From an uncultured Clostridia bacterium (GTDB taxonomy: Bacteria; Bacillota; Clostridia; UBA1381), in assembly GCA_947624485.1 (NCBI GenBank), contig CANQKM010000002.1, positions 1 through 64,000 on the forward strand: a stretch of DNA of 64,000 nucleotides. The letters are read 5' to 3'. Below are positions 28,241 to 36,558 of this stretch, in pieces. The position numbers and the translations under genes are program-made. Within the stretch, counting starts at the first letter, position 1; each line of letters begins with the position of its first letter. Below the pieces are notes generated by a model. That model saw nothing but the letters and a program-made list of their open reading frames with translations. It was not told the origin of the DNA and ran no database searches.

Positions 28241-28272
28241 AATTTACTGCTCCTTTTTAATTTCTTATAGGT

Positions 28273-28373
28273 AGTATAACATATATGTTTAGTGTTTGTC
28301 AAGATAATATAAACAAAAAAGTTTAATATTTTTTCAAAAACCACTTGACATAAACAAAAATGTTTAGTATAAT
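28273..28373. promoter_or_regulatory. Divergent promoter-operator region of element A
   Basis: The xis-int promoter is TTGACA (28345), 17 bases, TATAAT (28368), and its spacer holds TAAACAAAAATGTTTA. The repressor promoter on the minus strand is TTGACA (28302-28297), 18 bases, TATACT (28278-28273), with a TAAACATATATGTT operator in the spacer. A third site, TAAACAAAAAAGTTTA (about 28310-28325), lies between them, and a fourth (TTAAACATATAAGTTTAA) follows the start point. Confidence 0.85.
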
Positions 28374-28426
28374 GATATTGGACTTAAACATATAAGTTTA
28401 ATTTATCGCACAAGGAGGTGAAAAAT

Positions 28427-28630
28427 ATGGCAAATAACACTTTTCTTAAAGTAGAAGATGTTGCCGAAATTCTCGGCGTATCAAAATCATACGCATATAA
28501 AATTGTCAGAAGCCTTAACGCAGAGTTAAAGGAAAAAGGCTTTTTGGTGGTTTCAGGGCGTATCAACAGAAGATATTTTTTAGAAAAAGCGTGCTATGGC
28601 ACAGATAAATATGATGAAAGGAATGAGTAA
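28427..28630 (+). CDS. xis: Excisionase (Xis), element A
   Basis: This 67-residue protein has a MerR/Xis-like winged helix (FLKVEDVAEILGVSKSYAYKIVRSLN...) and ends in a basic arm (RINRRYFLEK). It would bend DNA at the ends of the element and steer the integrase to excision. The ATG at 28427 is nine bases after AAGGAGG; an in-frame GTG at 28418 overlaps that site and is rejected. The int gene follows three bases later. Confidence 0.85.
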   Translation: MANNTFLKVEDVAEILGVSKSYAYKIVRSLNAELKEKGFLVVSGRINRRYFLEKACYGTDKYDERNE

Positions 28631-28633
28631 AAT

Positions 28634-29725
28634 ATGGCAGTTTACAAGGAAGAAAAAACAAATACTTGGCGAGTTATATATCGCTACACCGATTGGAAAG
28701 GTGAACGCAGGCAATCACAAAAGCGTGGCTTTGCTACAAAGCGAGAAGCACAGGCTTGGGAACGGGAGCAGCTTAATAAAACAAAGGCTGATTTGGATAT
28801 GACCTTTGCGAGCTTCGTTGATACATATACGGAAGATATGAAAAGCCGTATTAAAGAAAACACTTGGCACACAAAGGAGCATATAATGCGAACAAAGATT
28901 TTACCATATTTCAAGAACAGAAAGATGTGTGAAATTGAGCCAAAGGATATTATTGCTTGGCAAAACGAAATGATAAATTCCGTTAAGAGCGATAACAAAA
29001 AATATTCCCCTGTATATCTTAAAACGCTTCACAATCAATTAAGTGCAATTTTCAATCACGCAGTAAGGTTTTACGGATTATCTTCAAATCCGGCAGCAAA
29101 AGTCGGTAATATGGGTAAGGAAAAGAACAAAGAAATGCAGTTTTGGACACAAGAGGAATATAAAAAGTTTGCAGAGGCGGTTATGGATAAGCCTGTTTCA
29201 TATTATGCCTTTGAGATGTTATATTGGTGCGGTATTCGTGAGGGTGAGTTATTGGCATTAACACCGTCAGACTTCGATTTTGAAAAATGTACGGTTGCAA
29301 TTACAAAATCATATCAGCGTTTTGACAGACGAGATGTGATAACAGACCCGAAAACACCAAAGAGCAATCGAGTTGTCAAAATGCCCGATTTTCTCGGTGA
29401 AGAAATACAAGATTATATCAAACAGCTTTACCACATCAAGCCTGATGAAAGAATGTTTGAAATAACAAAAAGTTATCTTCATCACGAAATGACAAGGGGA
29501 GCAAAGGCAGCAGGGGTTAAACGCATAAGGATACACGATATTCGTCATTCGCATATTTCCCTTTTAATAGAAATGGGATTTTCAGCGGTTGCCATTGCTG
29601 ACCGAGTAGGACACGAAAGCATTGATATAACATACCGATATGCACATCTGTTTCCGACAACACAAACGGAAATGGCAGATAAATTAAGCACAATCAGAAA
29701 AGGAGATGAAGAAAATGTCAGCTAA
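28634..29725 (+). CDS. int: Tyrosine integrase, element A
   Basis: This 363-residue Tn916-family integrase has an N-terminal arm-binding domain (AVYKEEKTNTWRVIYRYTDWKGERRQ). A SAM-like core-binding domain follows (about 60-150, SFVDTYTEDM). The catalytic domain has Arg in WCGIREGELLAL, HDIRHSHISLL (H-x-x-R) and the nucleophile Tyr in SIDITYRYAHLF. The arm-binding domain probably recognises the TGGCAAC pairs at the element ends, and the core sites are GAGTGGGAAT. It overlaps the next gene by 11 bases. Confidence 0.95.
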   Translation: MAVYKEEKTNTWRVIYRYTDWKGERRQSQKRGFATKREAQAWEREQLNKTKADLDMTFASFVDTYTEDMKSRIKENTWHTKEHIMRTKILPYFKNRKMCEIEPKDIIAWQNEMINSVKSDNKKYSPVYLKTLHNQLSAIFNHAVRFYGLSSNPAAKVGNMGKEKNKEMQFWTQEEYKKFAEAVMDKPVSYYAFEMLYWCGIREGELLALTPSDFDFEKCTVAITKSYQRFDRRDVITDPKTPKSNRVVKMPDFLGEEIQDYIKQLYHIKPDERMFEITKSYLHHEMTRGAKAAGVKRIRIHDIRHSHISLLIEMGFSAVAIADRVGHESIDITYRYAHLFPTTQTEMADKLSTIRKGDEENVS

Positions 29726-30035
29726 AAATTTAGACAGCCACAAACGATGGAGAAATATCACAGTAGGGTTTCGGGTTTCTGCCGAAGAAAACGAACTAAT
29801 AAACAAGGCAGTAAAGTTATCGGGACTACCGAAACAAGAATATTGCTACCGCAGATGTTTAGGTCAGGACATTGTTGTAGTGGGAAATCCGAGAGTATAT
29901 AAGGCACTCAAAGATGAATTGCAGAATGTATTAACCGAGTTAAAGCGTATCGAAAACGAGAATGTGACAGAGGAATTACTGCAAACAATTCAGTTGATTA
30001 CCTTAACTCTGCAAGGCTTAAAGGAGGACGAGTAA
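29715..30035 (+). CDS. MobC-like ribbon-helix-helix accessory protein, element A
   Basis: This 106-residue protein (VGFRVSAEENELINKAVKLSGLPKQEYCYRRCL) looks like the relaxosome accessory proteins that follow int in many mobilizable elements. The first 50 residues fit a ribbon-helix-helix fold. The ATG at 29715 is nine bases after AGGAG and inside the int 3' end. Homologues stand at the same place in elements B (37846) and D (61109). A role in DNA bending at oriT or in regulation is inferred. Confidence 0.65.
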   Translation: MSAKNLDSHKRWRNITVGFRVSAEENELINKAVKLSGLPKQEYCYRRCLGQDIVVVGNPRVYKALKDELQNVLTELKRIENENVTEELLQTIQLITLTLQGLKEDE

Positions 30036-31180
30036 TGAACACAAAAAAAGAAATGACTGCTCCGATTACATCTGTTGGCGCAGATGAAGAACAGTCAAAT
30101 AGTATTAAAACCAACACTATTATAACCGATTATGACGAAAATTGCAATGCTTCTGATGATATTTTTCAAGAAATGCAAGAAGAATTTCAAAGAAGTTTGG
30201 AGCCGTCATATTTGAAAACAGTTTCTATGGATAAACTTTATGACACAGTTTACAGGAGCAGGCCGCCGATTATTGACGGCTTGCTCTATCCGGGAACATA
30301 TCTTTTTGTAGGAGCACCTAAACTTGGAAAGAGCTTCTTAATGGCGCAGTTTGCATACCACATAAGCACGGGTAAAAGCCTATGGGGATTTGATGTCAAA
30401 CAAGGCACGGTTTTATATCTTGCTCTTGAAGATGATTACCGAAGATTGCAGGAGCGTTTTTATCGAATGTTCGGTGATGAAAGCACAGACGATTTGTTTA
30501 TAGCCGTAAATGCAGGTCAGCTTGGAAACGGACTTGATGAACAGCTTAACAGATTTGTAAATGAGCATACTAACACAAAGCTGATTATCATTGACACCTT
30601 GCAAAAGGTCAGAGAGTTCGGCGGTGATAAGTATAGCTATTCCAATGATTACGAGGTCATAACAAGGCTGAAAAAATTTGCTGATAATTTCGGTGTTTGT
30701 CTGCTCCTTGTTCATCACACAAGAAAGCAGCAGGCAGACGATAAATTTGATATGATTTCAGGCACAAACGGATTGCTCGGAGCAGCAGACGGAGCGTTTA
30801 TGCTACAAAAGGAAAAACGCACTTCAAACAATGCGGTTCTTGAAATATCCGGCAGGGATCAGCAAGACCAAAAGCTGTATCTTGTAAGAGATACGGAAAA
30901 GCTGTTGTGGGATTTGGAAAGGTTAGAAACGGAGTTATGGAAAGAACCACCAGAGCCGATATTGGAAGCGGTTGCAAAGTTTATAACCTCCAACAATCCG
31001 CAATGGTCGGGAAGTCCTACCGAGCTTGTAGAAAAATTACAGGTTGATATGGCTGCAAATGTTTTGACATTAAAGCTCAATGTAAACGCAGGGCGGTTAC
31101 TCAATGAGTACGGCATACGATATGAGTATGGCAGGTATCACGCAGGTCGCAGAGTGAAATTTTCACTTATAGAAAATTGA
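30035..31180 (+). CDS. RepA-like AAA ATPase/helicase
   Basis: This 381-residue hexameric-helicase-type ATPase has Walker A in FVGAPKLGKSFLMAQ (about 90-105) and Walker B in KLIIIDTLQKV. The LLVHHTRK sensor motif and a C-terminal winged-helix-like region (about 310-381) complete it. It resembles RepA of RSF1010-like plasmids and the AAA_25 proteins of small mobilizable elements, which support replication of the excised circle. It overlaps the upstream stop (TAATG). A GC-rich inverted repeat lies straight after it (31186-31285). Replication of an IME is inferred, not shown. Confidence 0.85.
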   Translation: MNTKKEMTAPITSVGADEEQSNSIKTNTIITDYDENCNASDDIFQEMQEEFQRSLEPSYLKTVSMDKLYDTVYRSRPPIIDGLLYPGTYLFVGAPKLGKSFLMAQFAYHISTGKSLWGFDVKQGTVLYLALEDDYRRLQERFYRMFGDESTDDLFIAVNAGQLGNGLDEQLNRFVNEHTNTKLIIIDTLQKVREFGGDKYSYSNDYEVITRLKKFADNFGVCLLLVHHTRKQQADDKFDMISGTNGLLGAADGAFMLQKEKRTSNNAVLEISGRDQQDQKLYLVRDTEKLLWDLERLETELWKEPPEPILEAVAKFITSNNPQWSGSPTELVEKLQVDMAANVLTLKLNVNAGRLLNEYGIRYEYGRYHAGRRVKFSLIEN

Positions 31181-31185
31181 ATTTT

Positions 31186-31285
31186 GCGTGACGGTGTGCG
31201 TCGGTCGTGTCGATGATTTTGATAGTGGTGGCGGTACTAAAAACACCGTCACCACCGTCACAGACCGACACGGATTTTTGGATAG
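31186..31285. repeat. GC-rich inverted repeat after repA-like gene
   Basis: GTGACGGTGTGCGTCGGTC is mirrored by an imperfect complement near 31250-31275 (GTCACAGACCGACACGG). It stands out from the AT-rich surroundings and could be a replication origin for the adjacent ATPase or a transcript hairpin. Confidence 0.55.
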
Positions 31286-31303
31286 GAAAGGATTGGATAG
31301 GAT

Positions 31304-31537
31304 ATGAAGAAAGTACAAATTTCAAGAGAGCTTTTTCTAAATCTGATTCGCTATCATTTTGCAGAAATGTATGAGCTTGAGGAAGATATAAAAAATGAGC
31401 TTGAAAACAAATTAAATTTAATGGTAATGCGTGAGTATTACACCACATATAAAACTGCTCCCACAGAGCAGGAGCGTGAGGAAGCACGCAAAAAATATCT
31501 CGATGAAAGAGGTGTACCTGAGAGCTTCAGGTGGTGA
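31304..31537 (+). CDS. Small conserved mobile-element protein (77 aa)
   Basis: This 77-residue acidic helical protein (starting MKKVQISRELFLNLIRYHF) is preceded by ATAGGA. The second half is charged (EQEREEARKKYLDERG). I recognise it only as a short protein often found between the replication and mobilisation modules of such elements. Function unknown. A palindrome (31558-31580) follows it. Confidence 0.6.
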   Translation: MKKVQISRELFLNLIRYHFAEMYELEEDIKNELENKLNLMVMREYYTTYKTAPTEQEREEARKKYLDERGVPESFRW

Positions 31538-31557
31538 TTCCTCTTTAAGAGATATTT

Positions 31558-31580
31558 ACGGGAATGTGCCACATTCCCGT
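31558..31580. repeat. Palindrome copy 1 flanking the mob module
   Basis: Eleven-base arms with a single central base; the core GGAATGTGCCACATTCC recurs at 33065-33087. The two copies bracket the oriT-mobV module. Confidence 0.75.
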
Positions 31581-31894
31581 GTAGGCAATTAAGGAACGAA
31601 AGTGACGGATTGCAGATAGGTGAGAACGAGAAAATTTTGAGCGTTCTCCACCATTGCAGACGGCGGAATTTTTGTTGAAAAATATCTGCCGTTTGCGGTG
31701 TGTGTAGCCACAAGCAGCACACACTTCGGCGGTAGCCGAACAAGCCCTCTGCAAGAGCGCAAACAATCGTAGATTGCCGCATTTTTGTTGGCTCTGCTGA
31801 CAAAAGTGCATTTGCGTTACTTTTGACAAAAGTAACAAAAGAAAAATTACTATAAAAGAGTACCCACTCTAACAGAATTGAGGTGAAAATGAAT
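31581..31894. other. Probable oriT region upstream of MobV relaxase
   Basis: This 314-base stretch has no credible gene. It holds several inverted repeats, including GTTACTTTTG/CAAAAGTAAC at 31816-31836 with one central base. Relaxase genes of the MobV group usually have oriT directly upstream. A degraded copy of its last part stands at 53128-53160 before a broken relaxase. Confidence 0.6.
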
Positions 31895-33043
31895 ATGCAA
31901 AGAACAATATCCATAATGACAGGTAAAGGCTCGGTTAATCATAATGACCGAAAATTTACGGCACAAAATGTTGACAAGGAACGGACAAAAAATAATGTTG
32001 TGTACTGCAATGAAAACATCAGAACAGTATATCATAAATTATTTGATGATGCCGTAAAAAGATACAATGCAAAACAAACTCGCTCGGATAGAATTATCAA
32101 AAATTATTATAAAAAGATAAGTCAAGAGAGCAAACAGGAAAAACCTTTTACGGAGATAATAATTCAAATCGGCGATAAGGATAATATGGGTGCTGAAACG
32201 GAAAACGGACAACTTGCAAAGAAAATCCTTGACGACTATATGAAAGGCTTTCAAGAAAGAAATCCAAACCTATATGTATTCTCTGCTCACTTACATATGG
32301 ATGAAGCAACACCGCATTTACATATTGATTTTGTTCCGTTCACTACGGACAGCAAACGAGGACTTGACACAAGGGTATCAATGAAAGGTGCATTAAAGCA
32401 GCAAGGGTTTAGCGGAACAGGTCGGAGTGATACGGAGCTTAATCAATGGCGTGATTCCGAAAAGGAAGTTTTATCAAAAATAATGCTTACACACGGCATT
32501 GAATGGGAGCAGAAAGGAACTCACGAAAAGCATAAATCCGTTAGCGAATTTAAGAGAGATAAGCTCATAGAGGAAGTCGAAAATCTGCAAGAACAAAAGA
32601 AAGACTTGTTGCAAACAATGTCAGCATATAAGCAGGCAGAAGAATATGCACATCTTACAGTACAAAAAATCAAAAACAATGACGATTTTGATATACCGGA
32701 GCCTCCGTCATTGATGACGGCAAAGACATATAAAACAAAATTTATAGAGCCGTTCATAAAGCGTATTATGAAAATAATTGAAAACCTTGCAAGGCGGTGT
32801 TATAGGGCGGAAAAACTTGCTGAACAGGCAGAAGCAAAAATCAGACCGTTAGAACAGAAAAATAAAGAGCTTGAAAATCGGCTGTGGTATAAAAATATGG
32901 CACTATCAAAAGCAGAGGTTAAGGTCAGAGATTTTGACAGAATACGAAATCATTTCGGCAAAGAAACAATAAACCAATGGCTGAAAGAAATAACAAGGCT
33001 TGGCAAAAACAGAAGTAAAAGCAGCAAGGAAATTGAAAGATAA
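31895..33043 (+). CDS. mobV: MobV/Pre relaxase
   Basis: This 382-residue plasmid recombination/mobilisation enzyme would nick at oriT and pilot the strand into a recipient. It has the family N-terminus (MQRTISIMTGKGSVNHNDR) and the metal-binding His cluster in SAHLHMDEATPHLHIDFVPF (about 135-155). A long coiled-coil C-terminal part follows. The ATG at 31895 is nine bases after GAGGTG; the ATG at 31889 is too close. It gives element A its own mobilisation function, dependent on a helper channel. Confidence 0.93.
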   Translation: MQRTISIMTGKGSVNHNDRKFTAQNVDKERTKNNVVYCNENIRTVYHKLFDDAVKRYNAKQTRSDRIIKNYYKKISQESKQEKPFTEIIIQIGDKDNMGAETENGQLAKKILDDYMKGFQERNPNLYVFSAHLHMDEATPHLHIDFVPFTTDSKRGLDTRVSMKGALKQQGFSGTGRSDTELNQWRDSEKEVLSKIMLTHGIEWEQKGTHEKHKSVSEFKRDKLIEEVENLQEQKKDLLQTMSAYKQAEEYAHLTVQKIKNNDDFDIPEPPSLMTAKTYKTKFIEPFIKRIMKIIENLARRCYRAEKLAEQAEAKIRPLEQKNKELENRLWYKNMALSKAEVKVRDFDRIRNHFGKETINQWLKEITRLGKNRSKSSKEIER

Positions 33044-33064
33044 AATATCCCTTTAATCACTGGT

Positions 33065-33087
33065 ACAGGAATGTGCCACATTCCTGT
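33065..33087. repeat. Palindrome copy 2 / hairpin after mobV
   Basis: Eleven-base arms around one base, with the same GGAATGTGCCACATTCC core as 31558-31580. It could end the mobV transcript, although no T-run follows. Confidence 0.72.
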
Positions 33088-33145
33088 GTGGGTGGTTAGC
33101 ATAATAAAAATGACAAAACATTATAAAATTTATATATTCTAACTA

Positions 33146-33384
33146 TTGATTTTTGGAGTAATATGTAGTATAATTTAAGAAAAGATTTGGAGGCGGACAA
33201 ATGATTAACTTTTCTTGCTAATTTATGTTTAACATTATAGGGCTAAAGAGCCGTTATTTTGTTTTCGTGAAAGCAGGAAAGCTATATCTATAACTCCGCT
33301 GTATAAATAATATTATACTGTTTATTTGAGTCATAGGAAAATGCTTTCTTATGGCTCTTTTCTTTTGCATTGGGAGGTGTTTTA
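33146..33384 (+). promoter_or_regulatory. Promoter and attenuator-like leader of the ABC-F gene
   Basis: TTGATT (33146), 17 bases, TATAAT (33169) start a leader of about 350 bases. GGAGG then opens a six-codon peptide, MINFSC (33201-33221). A small GGCT/AGCC hairpin and a strong terminator-like hairpin (GAGTCATA-GGAAA / TTTCT-TATGGCTC, about 33330-33353) with TTTTCTTTT follow. This is the layout of drug-sensing attenuation known for ARE ABC-F genes: ribosome stalling on the leader peptide lets transcription continue. Confidence 0.78.
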
Positions 33385-33477
33385 ATGAACGATAAAATAT
33401 CTATTACACATATTTATCTTCAAGCAAGGTTGATTTGTTTTGGCAGTGGTTGCTTGAAGTATCATTACTGCCGGTAA
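33385..33477 (+). CDS. Second leader peptide / small ORF before the ABC-F gene (30 aa)
   Basis: GGGAGGTG precedes an ATG that opens 30 codons (MNDKISITHIYLQARLICFG...). It lies after the attenuator hairpin and ends 47 bases before the ABC-F start. It may be a further regulatory peptide, or the 5' end of a lost gene. Confidence 0.45.
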   Translation: MNDKISITHIYLQARLICFGSGCLKYHYCR

Positions 33478-33524
33478 TATCAACTCAAAACATTTGGAAA
33501 TACAGTTTTAGAGGAGTGATAATA

Positions 33525-35003
33525 ATGTCTTTAATAAATGTAAAAGATTTAACTTTTGCTTATGACGGAAGTTATGAGAATGTATTTGAAAACACAAGTT
33601 TTCAGATTGATACAGATTGGAAATTAGGTTTTGTTGGCAGAAACGGCAGAGGTAAAACCACATTTCTGAATATTCTGTTGGGTAAATACAAATATAGCGG
33701 AAATATAACTGCATCTGTTAGCTTTGAATATTTCCCGTATGAAGTTGAGGATAAAACCAAAAACACAATAGAAATTTTCTATGATATTTGCCCTAATTGC
33801 GAGGATTGGGAATTTATGCGTGAAATATCTTTGCTCGAAGTTGATTTTGATGTTTTATACAGACCTTTTTTCACACTATCAAACGGAGAGCAGACGAAGG
33901 TTTTACTTGCAGCACTATTTCTTGTTTCAAACAGCTTCTTGCTTATAGATGAGCCTACAAATCATTTAGACGAAAATGCGAGAAAAATTGTAGGCGATTA
34001 TCTATGCAGAAAAAAGGGGTTTATATTAGTTTCGCATGACAGAAAATTGCTCGATACTTGCACAGACCATATTTTATCTGTAAATAAAACAAATATAGAA
34101 GTACGAAAAGGCAATTTTTCTACTTGGTTTGAAAACAAAACCCTGCAAGATAATTTTGAAATGAATGAAAACAAAAAATTACAAAAAGAAATTTCAAAAC
34201 TATCACAGGCGGCAAAGCGTAGTGCATCGTGGTCTGATATGGCAGAAATGAGCAAATACAATACTAACAATTCCGGCTTAAAATTAGATAAGGGTTATGT
34301 AGGTCATAAGGCTGCTAAAGCAATGAAACGCTCAAAAAGCATTGAAGCAAGACAAGAAAAAGCTATTTCGGAAAAGTCAAAATTGTTACACAACATAGAG
34401 GAATACGAAGCACTTGCGTTAGCTCCTGCAATCTATACAAAAGATAGGCTGGCAGATGTAAGCAATCTTTCTTTATACTATGATAATAATAAAATTTGTG
34501 AAAATATCAGTTTTGAAATTAAAAATGGTGATAGGATTGCTTTATGCGGAAAAAACGGTTGCGGAAAATCAAGTGTTTTGAAACTGCTATGTGGTGAAAA
34601 AATCAAATACACAGGTGATGTGTGTATAGGCAATGGGCTTAAATTTTCCTATGTTTCGCAAAACACCGATACATTACAGGGCAACCTTTCAGTGTTTGCA
34701 AAAAACAACGGAATTGATGAAAGCTTACTCAAAGCAATTTTGAGGAAACTCGACTTTTCAAGGGAACAGTTTGACAAGGATATATCCGATTTCAGCAGCG
34801 GACAGAAAAAGAAAGTCTTGATTGCAAAAAGTTTATGTGAAAAGGCACATTTGTATATATGGGACGAACCGTTAAACTTTATTGATATTTTTTCGAGAAT
34901 ACAAATCGAAAATGTGATTTTGGAGTATAAGCCAACGCTGATATTTGTCGAACACGATATTTCATTCAGAGAAAAAATCGCAACCAAAGTTGTAAATATG
35001 TAA
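33525..35003 (+). CDS. lsa: Lsa-type ABC-F ribosomal protection protein
   Basis: This 492-residue soluble protein has two nucleotide-binding domains and no membrane part. NBD1 has GRNGRGKT, the signature LSNGEQ and LLIDEPTNH; NBD2 has GKNGCGKS, FSSGQKKK and LYIWDEPLNF. The start MSLINVKDLTFAYDGSYENVFENTSFQIDTDW... (truncated here) and the length match Lsa(A)/Lsa(C). Those proteins displace lincosamides, streptogramin A and pleuromutilins from the ribosome. GAGGAGTGA is five bases before the ATG at 33525. The lsa assignment within the ABC-F family is confident; the drug spectrum is inferred. Confidence 0.88.
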   Translation: MSLINVKDLTFAYDGSYENVFENTSFQIDTDWKLGFVGRNGRGKTTFLNILLGKYKYSGNITASVSFEYFPYEVEDKTKNTIEIFYDICPNCEDWEFMREISLLEVDFDVLYRPFFTLSNGEQTKVLLAALFLVSNSFLLIDEPTNHLDENARKIVGDYLCRKKGFILVSHDRKLLDTCTDHILSVNKTNIEVRKGNFSTWFENKTLQDNFEMNENKKLQKEISKLSQAAKRSASWSDMAEMSKYNTNNSGLKLDKGYVGHKAAKAMKRSKSIEARQEKAISEKSKLLHNIEEYEALALAPAIYTKDRLADVSNLSLYYDNNKICENISFEIKNGDRIALCGKNGCGKSSVLKLLCGEKIKYTGDVCIGNGLKFSYVSQNTDTLQGNLSVFAKNNGIDESLLKAILRKLDFSREQFDKDISDFSSGQKKKVLIAKSLCEKAHLYIWDEPLNFIDIFSRIQIENVILEYKPTLIFVEHDISFREKIATKVVNM

Positions 35004-35007
35004 CCGA

Positions 35008-35055
35008 AAAAATCGTGGTACAATTTGCTTAATGAGTAAAAGGTATCACGATTTT
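35008..35055 (+). terminator. Terminator after the ABC-F gene
   Basis: AAAATCGTGGTAC pairs with GGTATCACGATTTT (one bulge) over a 20-base loop, followed by a short T-rich stretch. Confidence 0.65.
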
Positions 35056-35068
35056 ATTTGCATACTGT

Positions 35069-35262
35069 GTAACGCAATAGAAGCTCATTTTTGAGGCTTT
35101 GAATATAAAACCATTACCTTTATGTTTTTTGCATATTTTAACCGCATAAAATGAGCGTTTTTAACCTCTATTGCGTGACAAAAGTAGAACGATAGAAACC
35201 TATTTTTGAGGGTGGAAATATAAAATCCTTACCTTGTAAATTTTGGTTTTTGAAAACCGTAT
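35069..35262. repeat. Imperfect tandem and inverted repeats downstream of the ABC-F gene
   Basis: Two copies of about 75 bases (35069-35145 and 35188-35262) share ...CCTATTTTTGAGG..., GAATATAAAA and CCTTACCTT. In addition ACGCAATAGA (35070) is inverted as TCTATTGCGT (about 35167), so the first copy can fold on itself. The stretch 35056-35393 has no gene; the rest is AT-rich and unexplained. Confidence 0.6.
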
Positions 35263-35393
35263 ATAAAGGGCGATTTCGCACAGCTATTGTTCCACATACT
35301 AAGTTAAAAATTATGTAGGCAAAATTTATATAACTAATTTTTGCAAAAGCATTGATTTTATTGTGGCTTTGATGTATAATATGAACTGTCCAA

Positions 35394-35600
35394 TGGCAAC
35401 AATATGGCAACAAAAAATCGGATAGTCCATAGGTTGTGGATAATACAGATAACTACAATACCTCGTGATAAAATCTCTAAACAGAATTGTTTAAGATTTC
35501 TTTATCAGGAGCGAGTGGGAATAGTATCATAAGCCTTAGAAACCGCATGGTTGAGCCATTTTTGAAACCGTGATAACAAAAACGGCAACACTTTGGCAAC
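35394..35600. repeat. A/B junction: right arms of A, core, left arms of B
   Basis: TGGCAAC at 35394 and 35405, core GAGTGGGAAT at 35513-35522, then CGGCAAC at 35583 and TGGCAAC at 35594. Arm-to-core distance is 119 bases on the right-end side and 70 on the left-end side, matching the other junctions. Confidence 0.85.
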
Positions 35601-35647
35601 ATTTTGATTATTCATTATAAAAGAGCTAACTGATTTTTAAAAATCGG

Positions 35648-35824
35648 TTAGCTCTTTTGTGCTTTTTTAGTAAAATACCATAGATAGGTTATGTCGTCGA
35701 AAACTATTTTATTATTGTTTTCATCGGACACTACAATACCGTCTATAATGTATTCCCAACAATAGGTGTTGCCTTGGACAAACACACCTTCCGGCGGGAT
35801 ATGATGACATTTGCATAAATTCAT
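35648..35824 (-). CDS. Small conserved protein after the repressor of element B (58 aa)
   Basis: This 58-residue protein begins MNLCKCHHIPPEGVFVQGN and includes CWEYIIDGIVV and DDITYLWYFTKK. It overlaps the stop of the XRE gene (ATGA), so the two are co-translated. A diverged copy without the XRE gene remains at 50117-50332. The CKCHH pattern suggests metal binding. Function unknown; control of repressor activity is a possibility from position only. Confidence 0.6.
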   Translation of the reverse strand: MNLCKCHHIPPEGVFVQGNTYCWEYIIDGIVVSDENNNKIVFDDITYLWYFTKKAQKS

Positions 35825-36366
35825 CTGTTATTCCTCTTGCCGTTGTTTCTCGATTTATGAAAATCGTCTACAAGCATATCGCTTAACTCCTGTGACGGTG
35901 TTACTTTGACATATCCTTTTAGATTTGCAAAATCCGGATAACGATAACGCCATTTGTCGTATTCTTCTTTGGATATTTCACCTGCGTTATATTTCTCCGA
36001 TTGCTCCGCCCATTGATAAACCATTTGAAGCAATTCGGGATTGAGCGTTTTGGTATTGGTGAAATGCAGCGTTACTTCACCGTTTTCGAGCGATGCTTTA
36101 ATGCCGTGTATATCCTCAATCGCAAAGAAGGTGTGCATTAAGCCAAAGTCGCTGTCTATATCGGGAACCGCTAACGCAAGAGGAGAAACGTCAAGAATGT
36201 TCGCAAGGGATTTCACTACGTTTTCTTTCGGCGTTCTCGTGGAACATTCATACTGCGCCATGCGTATATCGGCGGACTTTTCGGGAAAACCGACAGCAAT
36301 ACCGAGCCACTTCTGCGTCATACCGCGCAGATTGCGGATAAAACGTATTCTTTCGCCTATTGCCAT
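35821..36366 (-). CDS. XRE-family repressor of element B
   Basis: This 181-residue homologue of the element A repressor has the same MAIGERIRFIRNLRGMTQKWLG start and IRMAQYECSTRTPKE recognition segment. The shared C-terminal domain has EEYDKWRYRYPDF. The start at 36366 is chosen by homology with its two relatives, although AAGGAG is then 12 bases away. An in-frame ATG at 36387 overlaps the ribosome binding site. It faces xis-int across the operator region. Confidence 0.87.
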   Translation of the reverse strand: MAIGERIRFIRNLRGMTQKWLGIAVGFPEKSADIRMAQYECSTRTPKENVVKSLANILDVSPLALAVPDIDSDFGLMHTFFAIEDIHGIKASLENGEVTLHFTNTKTLNPELLQMVYQWAEQSEKYNAGEISKEEYDKWRYRYPDFANLKGYVKVTPSQELSDMLVDDFHKSRNNGKRNNR

Positions 36367-36402
36367 ACTATTTATCAACTCCTTCAAGGGTTACTATGGT
36401 TT

Positions 36403-36503
36403 TAGTATAACATAAATGTTTAATGATGTCAAGGAAATGTAAACAAAAAAGTTTAATATTTTCTGAAAATATACTTGACATAAACGGGATTGTTTAGTAT
36501 AAT
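36403..36503. promoter_or_regulatory. Divergent promoter-operator region of element B
   Basis: Right promoter: TTGACA (36475), 17 bases with TAAACGGGATTGTTTA inside, TATAAT (36498). Left promoter on the minus strand: TTGACA, 17 bases with a TTAAACATTTATG operator, TATACT (near 36404). A middle site, TAAACAAAAAAGTTTA, lies at about 36440-36455. The design equals that of elements A and D. Confidence 0.83.
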
Positions 36504-36558
36504 AGCAATAGTTAAACATATATGTTTAACTATTCGAATAGAAAAGGAGGACATTCAT

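Larger units (their letters stand above)
27525..35522. mobile_element. Element A: integrative mobilizable element with Lsa-type ABC-F
   Basis: It is bounded by GAGTGGGAAT cores at 27525 and 35513 with TGGCAAC arm pairs just inside each end. It carries XRE repressor, xis, int, an RHH protein, a RepA-like ATPase, a small protein, oriT-like DNA, a MobV relaxase and an ABC-F gene. It has no conjugation channel genes, so it would need a helper. About 8 kb. Confidence 0.88.
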
